Part shown: one piece after another, positions 34,246 to 46,642 of the stretch | How the letters are laid out: each line of letters starts with the position of its first letter | Position numbering within the stretch: the stretch's first letter is position 1 | Origin: Przewalskia tangutica | Lineage: Eukaryota; Streptophyta; Magnoliopsida; Solanales; Solanaceae | NCBI GenBank assembly: GCA_029844215.1 | Contig: CM056738.1 | Location: 40,932,388 to 40,996,387, forward strand | Direction of reading: 5' to 3' | DNA length: 64,000 nucleotides | Notes under the pieces: generated by a model | Seen by the model: only the letters and a program-made list of their open reading frames with translations | The model's database searches: none | What the model was told of the DNA's origin: nothing | Made by a program: the position numbers and the translations under genes

Positions 34246-34827
34246 AAAGAATTCGTCCTCGAATTAGTACCTTGCAAGACATAGAAGAGTATGAGTACAT
34301 ATCCTCGCACACAACAAATAAGGTAATTGATAATACCTAAAGTAAGCAAAGAATGCAGCCAACACATTAATTGACTCACTTTGATGATATAACCAAGCAT
34401 CATAAAGATCTAGAAAGAATATGTATCCCAATAATGCCCAAGACACTTGGCTATTCAAGACATGTTGACAAAAGAGTAAATTAAGGAACCCAATGCATTT
34501 AAGAAAATAAACATGCAAGTTCACAGTGATCCTAGCATTCAAGAAGAACATATTTTCCATTTAAGTCAAGAAATAAGTGATCTCCCTCACGGCTAAGTGA
34601 AACATCACAAACAAAACCAACCCAAGTCAAGAGCCTAATTATTACACTAGTCCATCCCAAGAAAGTATCCACTATTAAGTCAACATCAGAGTCAAATACA
34701 AAGGTATCCCCCACACTATTTTGCTCACATTATCCATGCTAGCCCAACATAAAATTAAGTAATAACACTAGTAAAGAATCACATGAACGACTACAAGTGT
34801 TACTACCATATTCATCACATAACATAA

Positions 34828-37302
34828 TTACCTCATGGCTTTAGAAAGCCCAAGAATAAGCATCAACCACGAATACATACTGACCTTAAAGGAAATATAA
34901 GATGTGACATCATACCAAGTTGTTGGCCAATGAGGGTCCCTCCAAAATTCCTCTTCAAGTCTCGTCCTTTGATGAAACTTCACAAATAAGTTAATCACAT
35001 AATCAAGTTCATCAAGAGAATGAGTTTTACCTTTAAGCTCATCGATCATATGCCAAGATTTGAGTAGCATCTCCTTCCCCATTAGGTTAGAAGATCTTGC
35101 ATAGTCCTTCCAAAAAGTATGTTCTTTTCCTTCCAAATCACTTTCCTTCTTTAAAGAGCACTCTTCACTCTCGGAAACTTTTTCCAAACACGGCGTTAGT
35201 CCATCAAGTAGGCCATAAACCCTTAAGAAGGACTTTCCGTCATCGGGGAGGGCATCATCCTCCCATAGTGGATTACCAAATACTTTGTAGCCTCCAAATG
35301 TGGCTACATGTTCATCATCACAACACATACCACTATGCACCTCATTTTCATTAGTCATGTCATCATCAAATAAGACATTATCTTCAAAGAGAGAACAATC
35401 AATGAATGATGAGGATTACAAACATGTAATTTCACTCTCATAATGAAAACCGTCATTTTTCAAAATATTTTTCTGTCCATGACTATCCACATAATCAACT
35501 ATATCAATTAGTGAGTTATCATACAATCAAGTTGATCAACAGAAATATCCACACTAGTTGGACACAAATCGATCTTTCTAGAAGAATCAGTTCAGTCATC
35601 AATAGGATCAACTAGTGGGTGAGAAATCTCAACACCTGACAATGAACAAACACTTTTATCATACATGTCAACACTAGGTGAACACAATTTAATCTCATAA
35701 AAAGAATCAATTCGGTCATCAAAAGGATCAACTAGTGTTGGAACATCAATATCAACAATATTGTCAATAATCATTAAAGAATTATGTTCACAACATGGTA
35801 AAGACTCATTAAGTTCACATAAGGACAATCTATCATTCACACCCAAACCAACAACATAAACATTCACATTAATTTACGTGCCAAGATTAGCTATTTTACT
35901 TTGAAATTCCCACAAAGTATCTATTTTACCATAGTTTTCAATGGTGGTGCACATTTGCTCTTTTGGGAAGCCTTTAACTACCTCATGAGCTTTAAAAGTT
36001 TGAGGTTCATCTTTCGATTTGCTTCCAAGAATATCTGCACCATTATCAAGACAACTAGAAAAGAAGGAAAAGTTACATGAATTAGAATTGGGTTGTGATA
36101 ACCCTCTCACATCACTCCACACAACCTCTCTTTTTTCCTCTCTAGAGTTGTCACTTTTCTCTCCCTTACTCCTCTAAATCTTTTCTCTCTCAATTTCATG
36201 GGAGTTGGAGCAAGTGTTAAGAATCTCTTGTGAAGGATTTGGTGAACCATTCACTTCTTCTTCCCCTTTGGCTTCACTTGCATTCGCCTTAAGATTAGGA
36301 TTCATGGGTGGAAATAGAAGTTTTCTAAACATCCACTATGCACTTGTACAATTCATGCTCATGTGGAATCATGTTTTCTTGGAATCAAGGATATCCTAAA
36401 CATATGTGGCAAGTATCTATGGGCAGCACATCACACCAAATTTCCTCTTGGTACTCACCATGTGTAATGAATACCTTCACTTTCCTATCAACTCAATATC
36501 CTCCCTCATCATAATAATGATATCGTCTCATCACACAAGGTATCTTCAACCATTCAACCACATGAGGGGTGATGGAGTTTTTATAACAATCATCATCAAG
36601 CACAAGAGAGAATCTCGCACATCCACAAACATTCACCTTGATTTTGATAGTTCGCCTCTTTGGATCAATCCCCTCTTGATACATTGGGTTCCTCCTACTC
36701 CCAATGCCTATCGATGTTTCCCTCCTACCTTCAACATCATATCCATATTGAGAACATGACACATTTGTATTAGGATAAAGAACATAAGACCTTATACTTC
36801 TTGAATTAGGAAATGTACACTATTTTTTCCTTCTAGGATGACTTTTACCTCCTCCAACCCACACACGTATGCCATCTCAAATAGTATAGGAAGTATCACG
36901 AGTCAATGTACATGAATATCTACTAGAAGGTTCTTCACAAATATCATATTTAAACTCACTAACTTCTTGGTCATATTTACCACAAAGCGCATAACCATAA
37001 GGTTCATGTTCGTCACAATTTTCTAGTTCACTCAAGTCGCCTCCATACCCATGGTATGTAGTATGAAAACCTTCATCATCTTCGTCCTCACTATAGACAT
37101 CTTCACATTCTTCATAAGCCCCATGAGAAACATTTATCCCATATTCACTTCCGGAGTAATAATTCTCACCATCATATTGACCATGATCATGTTGACCATC
37201 GTCGCCTCCATATTCTTCATCACTAGCATAACAATATCCTCAATTACTAGCGGTATAGCTTTCTATGTCACCATCATAGGATTCTAATGTTATAGATGAC
37301 AT
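34828..37302 (-). pseudogene. Decayed ~800-codon protein with acidic N-terminus and retropepsin-like domain
   Basis: The start at 37302 reads MSSITLESYDGDIESYTASN, then a stop. Residues 20-145 are very rich in Asp, Glu, Gly and Tyr. In the same frame after further stops (near 36877 and 36820) comes RRTIKIKVNVCGCARFSLVL-DDDCYKNSITPHVVEWLK (about 36660-36550), then EEIWCDVLPIDTCHICLGYP (about 36430-36370). This last part resembles the gypsy protease segment WCDV-PMD-CHILLGRPW. Downstream pieces (35874-36122, 35592-35867, 34828-35358) lack known domains. One holds two copies of a motif like VDP-DD--DS---I-LC--SVD. It may be a capsid/protease protein of a non-autonomous family; that is inference. 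Confidence 0.55.
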
Positions 37303-38439
37303 AATTCCCTATATCTCCTTCCCTTATGACTCATCTTCTTGTACCTACAAAACAAGCAAACAAGTTAGTAGTAAAAGCTCCTCACATCACTCGTATTTAC
37401 ACTCAAGTTTACCACAACCTAATGTTTCTTCCAAAGTTGGTATAGAAACCACTTGTCTAATCAATTCACACGGTTTCTAAGCTTTGTGGAAGAATAGATT
37501 CTTGTTTAAGGAATGATGGACGACTCAAAACAGACGGACAAGAGCCAAAGAAGTTCAACGAAATAAAATAGAAAAACTTACGAAAAATTAGCACGAAATA
37601 AAAATTCAAACTTAAGAACTAGCTAACAATCAAGTAAGAACAATTACTAATTGTTAATTAGCTTAGAAAATTAAAGAAATGAGAAGGAAAGAAGAAAATT
37701 TGAATTTCAACACTAGATTTTTTTTTTTGGAAATCTGGGATGAAAGTGATGAAATTCAATAATTAATATCAAATAGGTAGTTTTAATTACTAGTTGTTAA
37801 TTAATTAAAAGGATAAAAGATAAGAAAATTAGAAGAAGAAATCAAATCGGAAGAAGTTTGGGCGAAAATGATGTCAAAATCGCCCAAAACAGGGGAAAAC
37901 AGAGCAATTTGCTCTATGAAATTGGGATGCAGGCGTGATATTTTTTTTTTTGAAAATAAAAAATTTGGACTGATTTTCCTTTGCTTTGGACCCACAAACA
38001 CTCTTCAACCTTTGACTTGAGGACTTTTGGATCAAACACACCTCTTTTCAGTCTTCTTCTATATGAAGATTTGAAGTTCTTCAAGAACACCAAGAACACC
38101 AAATTTTCAAACACCTTCAAATCAATTCCAAATTGCACCAAATTTTGAATATAATCTCCCCTTGATGAGTAGAACAAATCCCACAAACTTTTGAAGCCAA
38201 TATCACTTTCATTCACCAAAACCCATCTTCAAGTTTCAAACCTTTAAGGTCCTTCAATGGTAGAATGCTCAAAACACCTCCAAATTAAACGAAACTTGAA
38301 AATTTAGGTTCAACTAACACTAGGGAAGAAGAATCTAGTGTCAAAATAATAAAATTAACACGATTGTTTTTTCCAGAATTTTAGATTTGTTTTTTTAAAA
38401 CTAAAGATGAAGGATTGATGAAACAATTCTTCTATCAAT
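37303..38439 (-). other. Leader between primer site and reading frame
   Basis: AT-rich with A and T runs. The open frames at 37801-38219 (minus) show no domain I recognise, although their Phe/Lys-rich composition is unremarkable for such DNA. Nothing else is supported here. Confidence 0.5.
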
Positions 38440-38450
38440 CTCTGATACCA
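38440..38450 (-). other. Primer binding site, tRNA-iMet type
   Basis: The minus strand reads TGGTATCAGAG, two bases after the 5' LTR end at 38453. Confidence 0.85.
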
Positions 38451-38452
38451 AA

Positions 38453-39186
38453 TGATACGTTCCGACTTGTGGAAGACACGAATTCAAACAACAACAAATA
38501 CAAAAACTAAAATAACAAGAAAATTGAAAATGAGAATTGAAGAAATTGGGATGAGAAAAGAGGGATAGAAACAAGACCCGATTGGTAATGAATTTATGGG
38601 AAAACTTTTATATATGAAATCCAAATCCTCCCAATTGAATTCAACCAAAGAATCTATACTATCCAATTTCAACAAAAGAGATGATTCAAATGAATCCACA
38701 AGTGAACAACTCAATATGAAATTGAGTTCAATAACCAACTAAAGAATCCACCTTAATTATCTATCACTAAACACTAATTAACACTACATATTATCTTAAG
38801 ATAATACTAACACACTCATATGAGTTCAATATTTATCTTCAAAACTAAGGATGAAAATAAGACTAAGGGTTCCCTATTACAACAAAGACCCAAAAGTGGC
38901 ATTTGAACAAATAACCTAACATGGGTCTTTCTCCTTTTGAATTGCAATCATATTCTCGAATTTGCACTTCTAACCACATTGCGTGTCTTCTATCAATTGA
39001 CCCTCATCTCCATGATTCTTCCAAGAAACCATCCACACAATATATGCCTTTATGACTTGTCCTTCCATGGTCTTTAAAGGCCCTGTCTCCATCACCAAAA
39101 GGCATATGACATGGAAATGCATGTCTGAAGCTCTATCACATGTTTTAGCTTTCATAGTCGCCCATGAGCTTCCTAGGATCATATCA
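38453..39186 (-). repeat. 5' LTR of the 33482-39186 element
   Basis: The minus strand starts TGATATGATCCTAGGAAGCT at 39186 and ends GGAACGTATCA at 38453. A moderate number of scattered differences from the other LTR suggests an older insertion. Confidence 0.9.
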
Positions 39187-39404
39187 CGAGCTCACAAGCT
39201 TGATATTGGGTGGACACTGACATATATTAGAGGAATAAGTCCATCCACGGTGATGCATAAGATCCATCTAGAAGATGAGAGCAGACCTTCCATTGAGGCA
39301 GAAAAGAGGTTGAACCAAACATGAATGAGGTAGTAAGAAAATAGATTCTGAAATGGCTTAATGCTCGAGTAATTTACCCTATTTATGATAATGCATGGGT
39401 AAGT
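39187..39404 (+). pseudogene. Athila reverse transcriptase, N-terminal piece
   Basis: Continues the Athila frame from 33481: AHKLDIGWTLTYIRGISPST, VMHKIHLEDESRPSIEAEKR, then pieces of NMNEVVRKEILKWLNARVIY and YDNAWVS in shifted frames. This is the start of the RT domain before its catalytic region. It is cut at 39404 by a CACTA end. The remainder of Athila pol is not in the window. Confidence 0.85.
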
Positions 39405-40941
39405 CACTACAAGAAAAATGACCTACGGTGACAGTTAGAGTGTGACAGTTTTTGCAACTGTCACATAGTATGACAGTTTTTTCGTTGACTTCTCGATCAA
39501 CAGACACTTATGACATAAGTGTGACAATTATATAAACTGTCATTAATTTATGACAGACATATGACAGTTATTTGCACCGTCACATGTTGTGTGACAGTGT
39601 TTTTGCGTTGGCCTTTTTTTTTAGTCGACCCGACCCAACCCTTAAAAATTGACCCATTAAATAAACCATTAGGTCGAATTCTTTCCATAAACCTCTGCCT
39701 CTTTCTTTCAAACCAAAATTTGAGCCCTAAACTTCCATACACATTGTGACTAAATCGGAATTCCATATCCATAGAAACCGAGATGAGAGTTTCATCTTTC
39801 GTTCTTAGCCTTAAATCTTACTTTCTTCCTTGGTTCTTTCCTTCTTAGCCCTACATCTGAGCCATAAAATTCTCACTGTGTGCAAATCAAAATCTGAGCC
39901 CTAAAATCGTTCTGAGCTAAGAAAAATCACTGTGTGCCCTAAAATTGATGGTTTCATTACTGAGCTACAGGTATATTAAATTAAAAAATCTGATCCGTTG
40001 ACATCCCTATTGTGGAGATCCCTAGAAGGAAGTATGGGTGCTTCATTAAAAAATCCTATTGTTTTTATGTTTTTTTCACATTTATTATTTGAATACTAGG
40101 AATTAATGATCCTTTCCCATCTTTCTGACATAACTTGATAAAATTATGAAACATCAGGGGAGACAGATGCTGGAGATTCGGATGTTATGGCTGCACAAGT
40201 GCCTTGATAATACAAAGTAGCTTAATGATACATATGAAAATTCAGTTTTGTCATAGAATTTTTTTGATGTACTACCAATGTGGTTTTATATGTACAATCT
40301 ACCTGTTTATTTATCCATTCAAATTTCCACTCCTATATTTTAATAATCCTTTTCATAGAATAACATAATCATTTTTAATTCTACCTTCCAGGGTTCCTAC
40401 TAACATTGATAAACTGATGTATTTCATAATTAGGGTATTTTCCCTTCACATATTATAACTGCAGGGTATTTATCTCTGTATTATAGATCATGGATTCAAT
40501 GGTTAAACGACGAATGTGCTCACAAACATGCTTTGCATCATATGCCTTTTTTGTTTAATTATTATTTTTGTTATTATTCCACGTACAATAAATCCATGTG
40601 GTCCGACCCTTTTCCGGACCCCGCGCATAGCATGAGCTTAGTGCACCGAGTTGCCCTTTATTATTGTTATTATTATGAACCTACTCATTATGACATAGAT
40701 TATGAAGTATCTCTATGTTAAAGTACAACTTATGTTTATTGCTTTCTCTTTGTAGGTTCGTAGGCTAGTAGGATGGCAATGGAGGTTCGACAATTGGCTT
40801 ATGCACGATCAATTACTGTTTTAAATGGAAATTCTAGTGGTATCTTCCACCATTCTTGACTAAAGAGTTCTAATGTTATGTTTTACTTTATCTTTCCATT
40901 TGATTGTGTGGAAGTTATTTTCTATCAGCCAGTGTTTTCTT
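39405..40941 (+). mobile_element. CACTA (En/Spm-type) transposon, one end
   Basis: Starts with the terminal word CACTACAAGAAAAATGACCT. The next ~200 bases hold many TGACAGT / ACTGTCA words in both directions, the subterminal repeats that CACTA transposases bind. It lies in the Athila RT after codons for NAWV, with AGT (39402-39404) as the likely 3 bp duplication. No transposase frame is recognisable in the rest (39620-40940) and the matching end cttgtagtg is not found downstream. How far CACTA sequence really extends is uncertain. Confidence 0.7.
40596..40677 (+). mobile_element. SINE 3' end (TS/Au-like)
   Basis: GTGGTCCGACCC...CCGGACCCCGCGCATAGC followed by GAGCTTAGTGCACCGAGTTG matches the well-known 3' region of plant TS/Au SINEs, with a TTATTATTGTTATTATTAT tail. 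The tRNA-derived 5' part with Pol III boxes is not visible upstream, so the copy is truncated. Confidence 0.75.
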
Positions 40942-41151
40942 TGTTAGCATTGTTATTTTGGCATAAAATGTCAAATGTCTCACATTGAAAAATCACTCTT
41001 ATGTCTTATGTATTAGACCCTATATAAAAGGGATCTAATTGCTTCTCTTTCACTTGCACTTTTAGCTCTCAAGATTAGTTTTATTCTATTATCTTGTTAT
41101 TACTTTGTAAGAATTCATGTTATGAATAAAAGACTTTCATGAATTCTATCA
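40942..41151 (+). repeat. 5' LTR of copia element 1
   Basis: Starts TGTTAGCATTGTTATTTTGG and ends GAATTCTATCA. TATATAAAA at 41021-41029 and AATAAA at 41125-41130 mark promoter and polyadenylation signals. Confidence 0.9.
41021..41029 (+). promoter_or_regulatory. LTR TATA box, copia element 1
   Basis: TATATAAAA, repeated at 44937-44945 in the 3' LTR. Confidence 0.65.
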
Positions 41152-41163
41152 TGGTATCAGAGC
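41152..41163 (+). other. Primer binding site, tRNA-iMet type
   Basis: TGGTATCAGAGC directly after the 5' LTR. It is intact here, unlike the site at 4521. Confidence 0.9.
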
Positions 41164-41421
41164 TAAGAGCGCAAGTTAATATTTTTAGCTCGATCGTGGA
41201 TCCAACTTCGCGGTGAGTTAGTTGGGGGTTTGCATGCAGCACGCCCCTGGTATCAGTTAATTTTTTTTATTTTTTGGCTTGTTCTTGGCTTGTTTGGGAT
41301 GCTCGTGCTCGTTCTGATCTTAACTTCCGCATCTGATTGGTGAGATCTGCCTCTTATTATTGTTGCTTGTTATTTGGGATTGTTGCTTGTTATTTGGATT
41401 TTTTTCTGTTTAAAATTCATA

Positions 41422-44400
41422 ATGGCTGGAGGCATGAGTAATTGTAATTATTGCAAGAAACCAGGACATTAGAAGAATCAATGTCCTGAGCTGCGGAAGA
41501 CGGGACAAGGACATAAGTCTTCTTAACAGAAGCCATATTCTGGGGGTCAATTCCAGAACTCGTATCCACCGACTCTGGCTGCCTTTGTGCCCTCTCTTGA
41601 TCACCCAGCTTCAGGAGCCTCTGTGAGTCACAGTACTGATTCTGTAGCTGACCAATTTAAGAAGTTCCTCGCCTTTCAACAGTTTCAAAAGAATTCTCAG
41701 TCTTATGCTCATTCTACTCCTTCCGGCTCATCACCATCTATTGGTTCAGGTATCATTTCGTCTTCTTGGATCTTGGACTCGGGAGCTGGAAATCACACGT
41801 CTCCTGATTCTTCTGTCTTTGTATCTATGTCTTCTGACCCCCCTTCCACTTATGTTGTGACTGCTGATGGCACACCTATGCCATTGACAGGCATTGGCAC
41901 CATTCATATTACTATATCATTACATGATGTTTATTGCATTCCAAAATAACATATGAATCTTGCTTCTACTGTCAAATATGTGGCTCTGGATGTTTTATTG
42001 GACTTTTCCCTAATTCTTGTTATGTACAAGATCTAAAATCCAAGAGAGTGATTGGGACAGGGCTTAGAAAGGGGAGAGGTCTCTATATTTTGGATGAGCT
42101 GCATCTTCCAACTCATGTATCAACTATGCCTGTTAATTTGTCTTCTTTTCATTTAACATCTTCCTCTTCGAAGTTTTATAGTGCCAGACTAGACTTGGTC
42201 ATGTATCAGACTCTCGTCTGCGTTTTATGTGTAGTACTAGTGTTCTTGGTGATTTACAATCTGATGATATTTCTGATTGTAGTGGATGTAAACTTAGAAA
42301 TTTTTCTGCTTTGCCTTTTAATCTTAGTACTTCTACTTCTTCTGCACCATTTGATCTAGTTCATTCAGATGTTTGGAGGCCAGCACCTATCCCTACTAAG
42401 AGAGGCTGCACATATTATGTTTTCTTTATTGATGATTATACTCGTTATTGTTAGGTTTATTTGTTGAAGAAACGTTCTGATTTTGTTCATACTTATGTTG
42501 AGTTTCAAGCATATGTGAAAACTCAACATTCTACCATTATTAAATGTTTTCGGGCTGATTTAAGAGGTGAATATACTAGTGGGGATCTTTTTGGTATTTT
42601 CAAAGCTGATAGTACAATACATCAGTCTTCTTGTACTGATACACCACAACAAAATGGGGTAGTCGAGAGAAATCATAGGCATATTGTTGAGACCGCTAGA
42701 TCTATGCTTTTGTCCGCTAGTGTACCTAGTGACTTTTCGGGAGAAGCTGTCATTACATCTGTTTATCTTATTAATAGGATCCCTACCTCTTATAATTCTT
42801 TGGTCACACCCCCACTATATTCCTATTTGAGAGTTTTTGGTTCTACATGTATTGTTCTACGTCCACATGTAGAGCGTACTAAGTTATCTACTCGTGTTGC
42901 CATTTGTGTTTTTCTTGGATATGAGGTTAGACAGAAAGGTTATCGTTGTCATGATCCAGTTTCTGGAAAATTGTATGTCTCGTAATGTTTCCTTTATTGA
43001 GCATGTTCCTTTCTTTTCCATCCTACCTATCTCACATGACATGACAAAAGCTGACCTTATTGATATTGATCCATTTGATGCTGATTGTCCATCTGATTCT
43101 ACATCTATATCATATGTTCCTTCTCAGTCTTTTGGCAGGTCCCATGACATTGATACTCAGTCCCTCCTACGCCTATTTCAGAACCTTTTGTGGTTGCAGA
43201 TCCAGATCCACCTTGCTATCCTAAAGACACTCTGCGATCTACTCAGGTATCCGATTTTGATTATTCTTGCTATGCTCTATAATTCGCTTCCTTTCTAGTT
43301 TATATTAATTCTCTTTGTGAGCCTACCTCCTACTCTGAGGCAGCTCATGATCCTCTTTGGCAAGAGGTTATGAATGAGGAAATGACTACTTTGAATAAAA
43401 CTGGTACTTGAGATTTGATTTCTCTACCGACTGGTAAGAAAACTATTGGTTCTCGATGAGTGTACAAGATTAAGACCAAGTCTGATGGTTCTATTGAGCG
43501 ATATAAAGGTCGTTTGGTTGCAAAGGGTTTTGTTCAAGAATATGGTATGGATTATGAAGAGACTTTTGCACTTGTTGCAAAGATGACATCTGTCCGAGTT
43601 CTTATTGCAGTGACCTCTGTTCGTCATTGGCATATTTCACAAATGGATGTTAAAATGCTTTTTTGAATAGGGATCTTCAAGAAGAAGTCTACATGGTCCC
43701 TCCACCTGGTGTTTCACATAGTCCAGGACATGTGTGTAGGCTTAAGAAAGCTTTGTATGGTCTCAAACAAGCTCCAAGAGCTTGGTTCGACAAGTTCTCC
43801 ACTGTAGTATCATCTCTTGTATTTATTTCCAGCTTTCATGACTCAGTGTTATTTGTTAAATCATCACCTGCAGGTCGTATTTTGCTTTTGTTGTATGTTG
43901 ATGACATGATCCTTACAGGTGATGAAATTGATGGTATTGCAAACCTAAAATCTACTTTGTCTCGCCGTTTTGAGATGAAAGATTTAGGTCATCTACGTTA
44001 CTTTTTAGGCATTGAGGTAGCTTATTCTGAGAAGGGATATCTTCTCTCTCAGTCTAAGTACACTGTTGATATTCTTGAGCGGCCCATCTCACAGATACTC
44101 GTATAGCTGACTCTCCTCTTGAGGTTAATGTTCGATATACACCTACTGACGGGGATCGTCTTCCTGATACAACTTTATATCATTCAGTTGTGGGGAGTCT
44201 GGTGTACCTCACCATTACTCGCCCTGACATTGCATATGTTGTTCACATCGTCAGTTAGTTTGTTTGCTCTCATACATCTGTACATTGGACTGCAGTTATT
44301 CGTATTCTTTGCTATCTCCGAGGAATGATTTATCATAGTCTTTTGTTTCCATCGACTTCATCTTTGGAGCTTCGTGCATTTTATGATGCAGATTGGGCTG

Positions 44401-44849
44401 GTGACCTAACTGATCGGAAATCAACTACTGGTTATTGTGTATTTTTAGGAGATTCACTCATCTCATGGAAAAGTAAGAAAAAAGATGTTGTTTCACTCTC
44501 TTCAACTGAGTCAGAGTAAGTTATGGCTTCTACTACGTGTGAGATTATATGGTTACGTCGGTTATTGGTTGATATGGGTGTCTCTCTTTCCTCACCAACA
44601 CCGATGTACTGTGATAATAAGAGTTCTATTCAGATTGCGCACAACACAGTCTTTCATGAACGTACCAAGTATATTGAGATTGATTGTCATATTATTCGAT
44701 ATCATCTTCAGCAGGGCACTCTATCTTTGTCATTTGTCTCGTCTTTGATGCAACTTGCAGATTTTTTCACAAAGGCGCATACCTTAAAGCGTCACCATTT
44801 CTTTCTTGGCAAACTCTCGATGCTTCTGTCTACACCATCGCGAGTTTGA
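41422..44849 (+). pseudogene. Copia gag-knuckle/protease/integrase/RT/RNase H, decayed
   Basis: Zinc knuckle CNYCKKPGH-stop-KNQC at 41443-41484. Protease motif WILDSGAGNH with DSGA at 41776-41787. Integrase pieces: RLGHVSD with CSGCKLRNF, FDLVHSDVW (about 42349), DLRGEY (about 42557) and TPQQNGVVERNHRHIVE (about 42643-42693), giving the D,D-35-E set. RT: YKGRLVAKGFVQEYGMDYEE (43501 on), CRLKKALYGLKQAPRAWFDK, and the catalytic YVDD at 43894-43905. RNase H: DADWAGDLTDRKSTTGYCVF, and further on YCDNKSSIQIAHNTVFHERT. At least ten stops or shifts break it. Confidence 0.9.
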
Positions 44850-44856
44850 GAGGGAA

Positions 44857-45066
44857 TGTTAGCATTTGTTATTTTGGCATAAAATGTCAAATGTCCCACA
44901 TTGGAAAATCACTCTTATGTCTTATGTATTAGACCCTATATAAAAGGATCTAATTGTTTCTCTTTCACTTGCACTTTTAGCTCTCAATAATAGTATTATT
45001 CTATTATTTTGTTATTGCTTTGTAAGAATTCATGTTATGAATAAAAGACTTTCATGAATTCTATCA
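44857..45066 (+). repeat. 3' LTR of copia element 1
   Basis: Preceded by the purine tract GAGAGGGAA (about 44848-44856). Nearly identical to the 5' LTR, so the insertion is fairly recent despite the broken frames. Confidence 0.9.
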
Positions 45067-45152
45067 TCCTTGACCCTTTCTCGTCCTTTGTTTGTGTCTC
45101 AGGTAACATGATATCTCTTATCATGCCAACTGCTGCATTAGGTGAAAGTATA

Positions 45153-46642
45153 TGTATGTCCTTGAGACAATATGTATTAGGACAAAATGTACTTTATACA
45201 CATTCGGTTTTATATTAATGATAATTAATATTATGACATTTTGCATTTGTTGAATTATTAGTTGATTGTTTACAATATTTTATAAATGCATCCCTAGAGC
45301 TTACGTGTTTATTAATACTATGAGGTATTAATGTAATAGCGTAAGTCTTAAATTACCTCGGGTAATGATCATCGAGAATGAGATTTCGATGATATGGGAT
45401 ACGTCGACATGTGGTCTGCATCATATCCTTAGGGATGTAGTATGTCTCACATGCTACGAGTTGTGGTGACTCAAGATGGACACATGGATACTTGTTGAAG
45501 TATTGGTACACCCTGCTAATATAATGTTTGTTTCACATGTCTATATTTATATTGGCGTGTGGGAGATAGAAGTCCTCAGACTTGAGGTCAATATCAAATT
45601 GTTTACGGAGTAATGTACTTTGATCCTATCCTAAGCTCAAATGCCTTGTAGGTTGAGATACGACTTGTTTTAGGTACATTGCGAAGTAGATTAAAGGTGG
45701 TAGTTGAGCCAAGATAATGATTCATTCCTCGAATATATCTTCGAGAGAGAACACTCAGATTCTCATATGGTATTAGGTTGACTAAGTCGTTGGCCAACGC
45801 AGTAGACATGTCATTGATATAGTCTTGATGTCAACTAATATAGATGAGTTATAATCAAGCTATTTGGATAGACACTTGACATATCCTAAGCTTGGTTGAG
45901 TGTGTCGTGAATGAAAGGATTTTATATTTCCACATAAATGTTCAGTTCACAGGTTACGTGTAACTAGACTTCATATATTGAGTTCGTCTTCCGGCGCCGT
46001 CTAGGAGTTCCGAGTAGACCCTAATGATATTAGTGTAAGTATGTGAACGCCTGTAGGGTAACACTATGTCAATTGTTCCGTCGATTCAAGGATGTAATCA
46101 GAGAGTTAATAAATGTTCGGTTGATGATCGAGACATTAAAATAAAATAGAAACGAAGCAAAATGGAGCGAGGGCCGCAGCTCAGTGAGCTAGGGCTGCGG
46201 TGCCTCAAGCGCCGCGGTGCCACTTACTCAAGGGTCGCGGCGCCTCGCGTCCAGCGGGTTCGAAGTTGACACATTACGCATCGGTTTAGGCACGGCCACG
46301 AGGGAAACCCTAGCTAATTTATTCAGCTATAAATACAGGGTTTAGCCTCACAAATCATACACCATCTTTTATAAGATTAAAACTCTGCTGAAACTCTGTT
46401 GGATTTCCTAGCTTTCCGAAAGAGAATTACATCAAAGTCTTTGACTTTCAAATCGAGGGACTCTTGCGTGCGCACCCTCAGGACACACAAATTCAATTAG
46501 AAGATTTGGAAGCTTATCGAAGCATTACAGTTACTATGTGTTTTACATTGTTGTAATCATCATACAGTTCTACCGACGTCGGGTTTGAAACATAAATTTT
46601 CAAATTTCGCTACGTGTGTACGAACCCGACAAAATTCCTACA
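45153..46642 (+). repeat. Probable 5' LTR of copia element 2
   Basis: The right end ...TTCCTACA at 46642 is followed by gtgataacggagtctgggct, a decayed form of a tRNA-iMet primer site. The sequence has the feel of a long copia LTR. The left end is a guess at TGTATGTCC (45153), because no second LTR copy exists here to prove it. A GC-rich stretch (about 46160-46260) holds GCCGCGG words also seen at 47015-47160. Confidence 0.5.

Larger units (their letters stand above)
33482..39186 (-). mobile_element. Minus-strand LTR retrotransposon with retropepsin-like protein, no RT or integrase
   Basis: LTRs of 749 bp (33482-34230) and 734 bp (38453-39186) flank a 4.2 kb internal region. Strand is fixed by the tRNA-iMet primer site at 38440-38450 and the purine tract beside 34230. 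The internal region encodes one long decayed protein on the minus strand: an acidic Tyr-rich start, a retropepsin-like part and unknown C-terminal sequence. No RT, RNase H or integrase is visible, so it would need a helper. It inserted into Athila pol (duplication CGTGC/CGAGC). Confidence 0.8.
40942..45066 (+). mobile_element. Ty1/copia element 1, both LTRs, decayed
   Basis: Two 210 bp LTRs (40942-41151, 44857-45066) flank a primer site and pol in copia order: protease, integrase, RT, RNase H. Flanking words TTCTT (40937-40941) and TCCTT (45067-45071) differ by one base and are the probable target duplication. Only about 260 bases separate the primer site from the gag zinc knuckle, so most of gag is gone. 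Many stops and frameshifts make it inactive. Confidence 0.9.
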
